Source: Ignelater luminosus
Taxonomy: Eukaryota > Arthropoda > Insecta > Coleoptera > Elateridae
NCBI GenBank assembly: GCA_011009095.1
Contig: VTPC01091033.1
Span: forward strand, 196,795-260,794
Direction: 5' to 3'
DNA length: 64,000 bases
In this document: positions 55,140 through 64,000 of the stretch, piece after piece
Layout: each line of letters begins with the position of its first letter
How positions within the stretch are numbered: position 1 is the stretch's first letter
Made by a program: the position numbers and the translations under genes
The notes under the pieces: generated by a model
Database searches by the model: none
The model's input: only the letters and a program-made list of their open reading frames with translations
Told to the model about the DNA's origin: nothing

Positions 55140-55320
55140 AAATCAATGCCATTCATAGATTTATGAGCAAGGTTTAAACTAATATTGTAAGCATCGACTT
55201 TCAAAATGCACGAAATTCAATGAACAATGCTAAGGGTAAATACAGTGCTCACAATACCGATGTGCATTTCTTTTGTTTGGCAGGGTCGCATAACTATCAG
55301 CCGATGAGTAGTTCACTATA
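55140..55320. repeat. diverged repeat ending in a SINE-like head (partner at 60480-60735)
   Basis: Shares ATAGATTTATGAGCAAGG-like, CACGAAATTCAATGAA-like and CAGGGTCGCATAACTATCAG words, in the same order, with 60490-60725. The last word also matches the head of the SINE-like element at 37995-38248, on the opposite strand. Confidence 0.5.
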
Positions 55321-55700
55321 AGTCTCACACCAAGAATACCATCTCATTGACGGATATATCAGTTCTAATTTAACATAAGACCGAAAGGAATTTATTCGCT
55401 TGCATCTGTGACAAATTAACTACTTGTTCTCTAGCAGATTCTTGAAAAAAGCACGACTTGTAAACTAAGTTTTTCATTGTATGTAGTCTGTTTGTATTAC
55501 TTCGGTGATCAAATAACCTCCTGAAAATAACTGTAAATCCTGAGATTGTTTGTTCTGCATTCATGTAAAGAATGCAGCATTTCTTATGTTTCCATAATAA
55601 GCACAATTCCTGCACAATCCTTATAGATTTTAGTCCTCGGTAAAATTGATTGAACCTGTAAATTTTCTCGACTTACTGATCGCTTTGGTTTATACATATA

Positions 55701-57664
55701 CAGTGTGTCCGGAAGGTATGGAATATCCTATACATCTCAGTAAATATGCGTTTTATGGAAAAATGTTTCTTATCAAAGTTGTTTAGTGTTTAGTTTTACA
55801 TTACAGGGCAATACCAAATAACTATTTTTTAAAAAACAAAAGCGCAACGAATAATGCTTTAATTTTTTTTAATGAGAAGGTATCCCTTTATTGTACTCAT
55901 TTGATAGAGAATGGTTTTCTCTTTTCAATGATGTAAAACTTTGATACACTTGCATAAGTAAATTTTGATTAAAAAGCAAAAAATTGTTTGAATAACGCTT
56001 AAAAGTTTATTTATTCATCTGTTACCTTTCCAGACGCGGTCTTTTAAATTTGCAATATCATCTAGTCACAGTATGGTCGGTGTGATACACTTTTGTTTGT
56101 TGCAACAATTGAATGCGTCGTAGAAATATCAGTTAATAACCGAACTGAAGCGAAAAGTTGTTTGTTTAATTAATTTAAGCATTTTGATTAACGTGAGGAT
56201 AACAAAGTTACAAAAATACGACTTGCTATGAATCATTTATCAGAAAAACATCGTATCGAAATTTTAATGATGCTGGGATATGGAGACAGAAGGAGAACAC
56301 AGGAGGAAGTTTGCAATTTGTTTAATGCGTGCACTCCGAATACCATATTTCTCAGTCTACTGTAAGTAAAATTTTGCATAAATTTCATGAGACGGGTTCT
56401 GTCAAAGATCGTCCAAAAACGGGCAGACCAAAAGCTCTAATTAATGAAAAACGTGAGAATATAATGTTGGCTGTCGTAGAAAATCCACATGTTTATGTTC
56501 GACAAATTGCTCGTGAACATACTTTGAAGAAATCCACTGCACACGAAGTTCTAAGAAAGGAGAAGTGGCATCCGCATAAACCTTGTATAGTTCAAGAATT
56601 ATTAGAAGATGATTTAGATCGAAGATTGCAATTTTGCGAAAAAATAACACATAGGCTTCAGGAAAATTCAAATTTTCATAAAAATATCCTCTTCACTGAT
56701 GAGGCAACGTTTTGTTTGAATGGTAACATTAACAAACAAAACACGCGCTACTGGTCTTCGCTAAATCCTGGATGGTGTGTAGAAGGGCACGCCCAATATC
56801 AGCAGAAAGTCAATGTCTGGGCAGGAATTATTGGAACCCAAATTTTGGGACCTTTTTTATAGAACACAATTTAACAGCGGATGCTTAACTCGATTTTTTA
56901 AGATTTGACTTAGTTCCTGCTTCAGCTGTTCTATTTCCTAATGAACTAGATCCAGATGTACCCCATAACAGAATATGGTTGCAACAAGACGGGGCTCCTC
57001 CTCATTTCGGAATTAATGTTCGACAGTTTCTTGATAATACTTTCCCTTATCGATGGATAGGCAGAAGAAGTGCAGTAAAATGGCCAGCTCGCTCGCCGGA
57101 TTTAAGTCCACTTGATTTTTTTCTGTGGGGCCATCTCAAAAATAAGATTTATGTCGATATGCCTGAAGATATTGAAACTCTAAAAGACCGTATTAGAACA
57201 GAGATTAGAGCTATCACACCAGAAACGATTCAAAATGCAGTAAACGAATTTGAAAGACGACTTTATCATTGCCAAGCTGTAAATGGTGCACACTTTGAAC
57301 ACCTTCTATAAACTGTAGAGTGTAGTTATACAAAATTTTCAATTCGTAACAGATGAATATTGAAATAAACTTTCAAACAATTTTTTGCGTTTTAATGAAA
57401 ATTTACTTATGCAAGTGTATCAAAGTTTTACATCATTGAAAAGAGAAAGACATTCTCTATCAAATGAGTACAATAAAGGAATACCTTCTCATTAAAAAAA
57501 ATTGAAGCATTATTCGTTGCGCTTTTGTTTTTTAAAAAATAGTTATTTTTGTATTGCCCTTTAATGTAAAACTAAACACTAAACAATTTTTATAAAAAAC
57601 ATTTTTCCATAAAACGCATATTTACTGAGATATATACGATATTCCATACTTTTCGGACACACTG
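55701..57664 (+). mobile_element. mariner-like element with about 325-bp terminal inverted repeats
   Basis: Begins CAGTGTGTCCGGAAGGTATG and ends with its near-complement CATACTTTTCGGACACACTG, with TA on each side. The two ends mirror each other for about 325 bp (55701-56029 and 57340-57664), with few differences, so it is comparatively young. It contains one decayed transposase gene. Length 1964 bp. Confidence 0.9.
56228..57311 (+). pseudogene. mariner-like transposase, three or four lesions, otherwise complete
   Basis: It starts MNHLSEKHRIEILMMLGYGD at 56228, shifts frame near 56325, then reads EYHISQSTVSKILHKF and GSVKDRPKTGRPKA (helix-turn-helix), ILFTDEATFCLNGNINKQN (first catalytic D), QQDGAPPHFG (second D) and WPARSPDLSPLDFFLWG (third D). 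The tail RLYHCQAVNGAHFEHLL ends at 57311. I count 41 residues between the second D and the D of PLDFF, which would make it a DD41D type. A frameshift near 56857 and a stop at about 56887 lie between the first and second aspartates. The catalytic triad is preserved in the broken parts. Confidence 0.88.
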
Positions 57665-57834
57665 TATATGAAAAGCGGATAATGGCATCGAGATGGAACT
57701 TGGATTGTTGGTAATAGTAGGAAGTGATGTTAAAGCGAATCCGGTACCACCGATGGTCTATTGTGTTTTTGATGACTCATGTTCCAGTATAATGTGATGT
57801 AACGTTAATAAATAGCGAGGCCCAACTGTAAGCC

Positions 57835-60235
57835 ACCAAAGGAGGTGTTTTGGAGAATGAAGCCCGCTACGTGTCCGGCTTGATGGACGTCAAAGCCCCA
57901 CTGTAGGCTGCCGGAAGCCAGTTGAAGGGTAAAGCAAGAGGCATGTTAAGAGTACAGCTGATGTACGAATGCGCACTGTGTGCCACCGTAAATGGTTTGA
58001 TGAAAAGTAGAGTCCAAATACAGATCGCCCGACGCATGTTAAAAGTAGAACTAACTTAAGAAGGTTGATGGAGGGCAAAACCAGACCGTGTGACCCCGTA
58101 AGTGACTTGATGAAGAGTAAAAGGTTGATGAAGGGCAAAGTCTGACTGTTTGCCAACGTAAGTGGCTTGATGTAGGGCAAACCTCACTATTAACCGTCGA
58201 AGGCAGGTACGAGGGCAAATCCCGACGCATGTTAAGAGCGTAACTGACTTAAGAAGGTTGATAGGAGGCAAAACCCGATTTGTGACACCGTAAGTGGTTT
58301 GGCAAAGTTCCAAAGGCCTGTTGGAGGACAGAGCCCAACGCGTATTAAGAGTACAGCTGACTTAAGAAAGCTAACGGAGGGCAAAGTCTCACTGTGTTCC
58401 ACTGTAAGGGGCTTGATGAAGAGTCAAGTCCAACAGTATGTAGGTCGCCGAAGGCCTGTTGGAGGACAAAGCCCGACTGTGTGACACCGTAAGTGGCTTA
58501 ATGGAGGGCAAATCCCACCGTTGGCCGCCGAAGGCAGATAGGAGGGCAAATGCCGACGCATGTTAAGAGTATAACGAACTTAAAAAAGTTAACGGAGAGC
58601 AAAGTCTCACCGTAAGTGGTTTGATGAAGAGTAAAGTTCAACTGTAGGTCGCCGAAGACCTCTTAGAGGGCAAAGCCCAACACATGTTAAGAGTATAGCT
58701 GACTTAAGAAGGTTGATGGAGGGCAAAGTCCAATTGTGTGCCGCCCTAAGTGGTTTGTTGAAAGACAGCGATCGGAACACCTATTGGAGGGCAAAGCCCG
58801 ACGCGTTTTATAAGTACAGCTAACTTAAAAAAGTTAACGAAGAGCAAAGCCTCACCGTGTACCACCGTAATGACTTGATGAAGGGTAAAGTCGTCGAAGG
58901 CCTTTTGAAGAGTGCAGCACGACACGTGTTAAGAGTATAACTGACTTAAGAAAGTTGATGGGGGCAAAGACAAACTGTGTCACAGTAAGTGGTTAGATGA
59001 AGGGCAAAGTTTCACTGTAGGGCGCCGAAAGAATGTTAGAAGACAAAGCCCACCGCGTATTAAGAGTACAGCTGACTTGAAAAAGTTAACAAAGGGTAAA
59101 GTCTCACTATGTGGCACCGTGACTTGATAAAGAGTAAAGTCCCACTGTAGGTCGCCGAAGGCCTGTTGGAGGGTAAAACCCAACGAGTACTATTAGTACA
59201 GCTGATTTAAGAATATTAATGGAGGACAGTCTCAATGCCTGTCGCCGTAACTGGCTTGATGAAGAGTAAAGCCCAGCTGAAGGTCGCCGAAGGCCTCTTA
59301 GAGGGCAAAGCCCGACGCGTGTTAAAAGTATAACAGATTTAAGAAGGTTGATGGAGGCAAAGTGAGATACCGTAGGTCGCCTAAGAAAGGTAGGTAGATA
59401 AAGCCTGACGCATGTTAAGAGTACAGCTGACTTAAAAAGGTTATAGGAGACTGAAGCTCGACTGTGTGCCACCGTAATTGGCTTAATGATCTCCAAAGGT
59501 CCATAGGTACAGGTGGATTTAACCTGGGATTCCGTAGCTACCAATTTATAAACACTCCTAACGTTGCCGTTGTCGTCGGTGATAAAATTCAAATTTCAAC
59601 GTTGACGGCGACACAGCAGATGCAGCATTGGTCAGCCAATACCGTCATGGTTTGTGGTTGGTACAACAGAAAACCACTTTATTTAGCCAAGTGACATTAC
59701 ACCATCTTGCCTGTTAGTTTGTTGGTATTGCTGAGGTACTATCTCACATGAAATATTTAGGGTCACTCTAAACTTAAGTTGAATTGATTGACAACAATTG
59801 TTTCAACAATGAGTTTAAGCTTTGGTTTAAATTTAATTATTGCACAACTGGCCCTTAATCATAAATAATAAAAATAATAATGCGTGGATTGGGCAGTTAT
59901 AATGATAACATGGCTACGTTATGCATAATACCCAAGAGATCAAAAACTTCAAATGCAAAAAGTTTATAGATTGCCAACCTTTCTGAACTGAACCACAACG
60001 AGTTTATAAACCCAAGTTAAAGGTCAATGCGTGTTAGGACTACAGCTGACTTAAAAAGATTAACGGAGGACAAAGCCCAACTGTGAGCCACTGTAACAGA
60101 CTTGATGAAAGACAAAACAAATTGCCGAAGGTCTCTTGGAGAGCAAATCCCGACGGATGTTAAAAGTATAGCTGACTTAAGAAGTTGATGAAGGGCAAAG
60201 CCCGACTATGTGTCACCGTGGAGGGACTGGTGGAA
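57835..60235. repeat. tandem satellite, about 125-130 bp monomer
   Basis: At least twelve units, each with a CGACGCGTGTTAAGAGTA-like block, CAGCTGACTTAAGAAGGTT, GGAGGGCAAAGCC, CACCGTAAGTGGCTTGATGA and GTCGCCGAAGGCCTGTTGG. Starts of the first block are 121-131 bp apart through most of 58553-59310, with some spacings of 96, 114, 193 and 217 that indicate deleted or partly doubled units. Non-array sequence interrupts at about 59480-60020, where a 76-codon frame has no recognised motif. Apparent reading frames are repeat artefacts. Confidence 0.85.
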
Positions 60236-60479
60236 AATCCAACCTGATCACAGATCAACGTAAATGGCCAGTTCGACCTTGGATTATTTCAAGACGAAAT
60301 TCCATCATGGACAACCAAGAATCACCTTCTGTATCCAAACACACAATGTACAACCAACAGGAAGCTTGATACGCAAGTTAGGAGCCTGAACGAGTTCCGG
60401 TTGGATACAGCTGCAAAACAGCGAAGTAGCTGCTCTTTTGGAAGGCGAAGAAAACCTATTGCGATGATGAAAAAATCAA

Positions 60480-60735
60480 GATCACTCATAGATTTATAAG
60501 AAGGACTTCCTGTCGTGGCTTGAAAACAATTTTGTAAAAACTTTTAAAATTTACGAAATTCACTGAAAAAAGACCATGGATAAACACACTGTTCATTAAC
60601 TAAACTGCCTTATTTTGGCACCATGAATGATAAAACCTTGAAGTTTTGTAATAAATAGTTTTGTTTGTGTCGGTTTTTCTTATAATTATCTGAAATTTGT
60701 CTGTCAGGGTCGCATAACTATCAGCCGTTGATATC
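60480..60735. repeat. diverged repeat, partner of 55140-55320
   Basis: Same ordered words as the copy at 55140, ending in CAGGGTCGCATAACTATCAG. The pair brackets the mariner-like element and the satellite, in the same orientation. Confidence 0.5.
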
Positions 60736-62730
60736 ATTCATGTTTCGCAACATGGAAGTCTTTTGATTCACAAATGTTCATTAGAATTTCAAACTGCTAC
60801 TTTTGTGCTTTTACTTAACTATTCTAGGATTCGGACTTTACATTTCAAATCAAATTCTCTAACTTTTCCAGGATTTCCATAAAATCTTCCTGAAGAATTC
60901 CATCTACCTATTCTAGACTATTACTATTCGAATGCCGAGTGTGAGAACATCACAAATCTCATAATGACATACGAGTTGGTTAGCTGCAGTCACGTCATCA
61001 TCAAAAAAAACAAGGCCCTTATTTTACCCGCTGTGATTCTTATTTTCACAGAAATAATTATTCAAAGTTAGATTCAATATTCATTGTTCAAATAAAAGCA
61101 AAGTCACAGCTATTGAAGAAACAAGAAGAAAAAACAGTAAAGCAATTAGAAAGATGCAAAAAGTTGTAAAATCATCAGATCTGGAGATTTATTGTCAGCT
61201 CTGGCAACACTGGATTGCAGATTCTGTTCAACTCTATTCCGCCATATTGACAAAATTTAACGTCATCTGTTAGTTTATGGTTTTCGCCAAGAGCGCAGTT
61301 TTTTAAAAGTCGAATTTAAAGAATCAAGATTTAGCAAGCATCACTTCAAATCAAGAATTGTCCCGTTTTTATTGGCGACGAGAACCGGCTCAAACCATAT
61401 CAGCGCCCTTAACCAAAAATCCTAAACTCATTAAAGAATGTTTCAATGTAGTCTTTATATTACTCTTGACAAGACCGCCAGTTAGCTAGAACGGTTTACC
61501 AGATAAATAAAACTTGTAGCGCTTCAGAAAATTTAAAAATTAAAAGTAAAAATCATGGAAACATTACCACGATTAAGAGAATATTTCTTTTGCTGTCCTA
61601 TCTTTTATTTTATTAATGGCTAGTTAAAGCCAAAAGAACATTAGTATATCAATCTGTCTTGTAGTTATTATTGATTGCAGTAATTTAAAGTAATATCGGC
61701 ACTAATCTACAGTAATAATATTTGCGTAGATACACGTTATTACGAAAAGGGGAAAAATATTTGGAGATTTTTCATTCCCGAAGTATCATTATTTCTCCGT
61801 GCCAGCCGCAGCCACATATAGTATAAAAATGTCATTGTTTACCTGTTTTCGTAGGAAATATTACAACACCCATATTCATTTTATTCACATAGTTGAGCAC
61901 ATCATCATCGTCGTGGTAGAAAATTTAGCGACGCTACAGCAGCAAGTTATAATAAACAGGATGCTTATAGTAATTCCGGTCCTGAATGTGCTATAACGTC
62001 GCCATTAATTCCTGTTAACGTCTTTGTAAATCACCATTTCGGTGACACAGTTCGGGTACAGTTCGGTCGTTTCGCGCAACTGCACTTTTAAAAAGTTCTC
62101 TGTACTGCTGCTGCTGCTGCTGCCGCTGCTACTTGATAAAATTCAACTCTCTTTTACTGTGTCGGATATAATTCATGTTTCTACAAAAGTTGGAATTGAA
62201 CAAACGCGATTTATTTTTACCAATTGACATGCACTTTTACCGTAGAAACGTTTAACTCCATTTTTCCTACTGCAAGGCTATAAATAAAGCGCCAGATGTA
62301 CTATCTGGGGATTTTCTTACTTTGGAAAATTCGATTCTGACACAATAAATTACGTTAACTTATTCTTTTAAGTTTTAATTTTACTTCGGGGAAGTCGTCA
62401 TGTACATACAAGTACAAAGTGGAAGACCTTAATTAAGGGCGGACAGCACACATTAATCAACAATCGAGCAGATTAAAATTCGTATCTGTCTAGCAAGTTA
62501 CATTTATTCTGGTAAAACATGAAGACTTCATAGTTAGTTCAATGCCCGGTAAAGTATTTGATTCGCAAACTAGTTAAAACGGTAAAAGCTTCATAGATTT
62601 TCCTTTTACAAGTTAAAATGTTCAGTACGTCATTTGTCCGTTACGTTCCCAACTCTATGGTGATGTAGCGGACACATTAATAACTATTGCTGCTTGAATA
62701 AGTAATAAGTAAAAGCCTTGACTTTAGTTG
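60736..62730. other. no recognised gene
   Basis: AT-rich. It holds a short CTG-rich stretch at about 62105-62130 and a few 60-codon frames without motifs. Confidence 0.35.
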
Positions 62731-62734
62731 CTAA

Positions 62735-64000
62735 AGTCCGTTTATTTGGGAATGTTACAGGCTCTAATTCAAAGAGAAAAGCAACAGAGGCACAGAGAGA
62801 AGCTAAAACAAGACCTAGAAGCATACCAAAGACATCTTCAGAAAGAAAGAGATCGCGCTGCAAAATATCGAAAAAAAAGGTGGGCGAAATGAGTGATCGG
62901 GAAAATAGGCAGGCTAAGAGACAATGGGCAAAGTAAAAACGACAACAAAAAAGATGACAGCAACTTAGCCAAAGAAGGATCAGGCACAGAATCAGCAGGA
63001 GAAAGTACGTCTTCACCACTTTAGGACGCTACCATCTCTTCAACTTCCAACAGCTAAGAAGGGGAAGGAAAACCGTCTTGAAGAACAGATTGAAGGCTGT
63101 CCGAGAAGTTCAGAAGTTACAGAAGGAGATAAAGAAACGAGATGATATGATTGAGACTCTAAAGTGATCGAGGGAAAAATATAAGAAAAGGGGGCAAAGA
63201 CTTATAACACCTGAACGAAAAATACCGGACACTCCAAACTCAAAAGCAAAGCGACAGTTGTCAGAGGTGTTCAAAAATCAAGTGGCTTAGTCGCAGCTAA
63301 AAGAAATCACGAAGGGCCCAATTGTCAAACAATGTCTTAATTGATTACATAAAAGAAAACCATTCATCTTTAAGAAAGTGAATTGGTCAACTCATGTCAT
63401 ACAAACTGATGAAGTACCGATTGATGGCTACAGGAAGCAAGGCACTTGGACTTAAAAAGCAGAAAAGGGTGGTAGAGAAAGCCGTTGCCAAGGAAAGCAA
63501 ACTCGCTTTTCTCGTGTGCTGCTTTTACTTAAGTGACGATGTTGACAGAGCCACCGCATGCATAAAAGAAACGGTTACATTTAAGAAAGTAAAAAAACAG
63601 AAACGGTACTTGCTTTCTGCAATTAGGAAGCTGCGAGGAAAATTCAAGCAGCAGCATCCTATCACCAAAATCAGGTATTCCTCATTTAGAAATCACAAAC
63701 CATTTATGTTGTCAAGCTGATAGGGACATAAACCTGATCGCGGGGAAACTTAAAACTTTAACAGTTTTGGAAAGTAGTGACTCTGGCTGCACAAATCATG
63801 TGTGCAAAGGACAATACTGGCTGTATGTATAATAACCGCAAAAAGTATTGTGACAAAACTATACCAATACAGAAAAAGAGGTAATTTGGGTCTGCGGAAA
63901 AGAGGAGAAAACTGGGGCCAATGAGGAACCTATTCCAAAAAAAAGAGGCAACATATCAAAAAGTCAACCAATCCGGTTCACTTGTAGCACTGATATCAGA
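62735..64000 (+). pseudogene. unclassified mobile-element ORF, decayed, cut by window end
   Basis: Basic, coiled protein in several frames: EAYQRHLQKERDRAAKYRKK, then TPNSKAKRQLSEVFK-like, then the open 108-codon part (63394-63720) YKLMKYRLMATGSKALGLKK, CIKETVTFKKVKKQKRYLLS, then KFKQQHPITKIRYSSFRNHK. The D/E-TVTxKKxKKQKRxL..L..L..KF....P..KISYSTFxxxxPF arrangement is shared by multicopy ORFs in arthropod and cnidarian genomes whose transposon class I cannot name. Frameshifts and stops before 63394 show it is dead. The continuation lies outside the window. Confidence 0.6.

Noticed and set aside
57890-59592. Antisense frames of 67-161 codons
   Set aside because: Repeat-derived frames in the satellite array, with the same peptide words recurring.
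1-64000. CRISPR arrays, operons or bacterial-type systems
   Set aside because: None present; gene structure, introns and TE content are those of an animal nuclear genome.

Overview
The window looks like 64 kb of AT-rich, TE-dominated nuclear DNA from an arthropod, most likely an insect. Evidence for this is the mixture of R1-clade and Jockey-like LINEs, several mariner lineages, pogo/Tigger-like elements, MITEs ending in TACAGGGTG, hAT-type MITEs and one host gene with a spliced signal-peptide exon. The species and order were not identified. There is one 10-base N gap at 44881-44890.

The only convincing intact host gene is on the + strand. A 51-bp coding exon (1155-1205, signal peptide, TATA box at 1107) is separated by a 9.4-kb intron from one very long exon (10580-13735). 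Together they encode a predicted secreted protein of about 1068 residues with two Thr/Ser/Pro mucin-like segments and large helical regions. I do not recognise the family. The intron is full of old TE debris: antisense LINE pieces, a hAT-type MITE, a mariner, a pogo-like transposase, a sense LINE and a 548-bp palindromic MITE ending 67 bp before the exon 2 acceptor.

From 13.9 to 26.8 kb: a second partial copy of that palindromic MITE, a decayed YqaJ-type nuclease gene, a short TA-flanked MITE, an internally deleted mariner-like element with both ends present, a decayed R1-type LINE, a mariner fragment and a possible solo LTR. From 26.9 to 30.5 kb a Jockey-like LINE is split by a 2.25-kb nested inverted-repeat insertion. 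Its outer arms each carry a complete hammerhead ribozyme motif, on opposite strands; this is the most unusual item in the window. From 31 to 41 kb: hAT-like repeats of two families and a nearly complete but dead antisense LINE (36.85-41.1 kb) that carries a SINE-like insert with a perfect 10-bp target duplication. From 44 to 51 kb: a RAG1/Transib-like transposase fragment and two long copies of the GC-rich hAT-type MITE, one with 8-bp target duplications. From 55.7 to 60.2 kb: a nearly complete mariner-like element with about 325-bp inverted repeats, followed by a tandem satellite of roughly 125-130 bp. The window ends inside another decayed, unclassified mobile-element ORF.

The TE genes do not form a pathway. 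They are independent insertions, most with frameshifts or stops. Long ORFs inside the GC-rich MITEs are products of a 9-bp period and are not genes. All comparisons were made by eye, so family names and boundaries need alignment.
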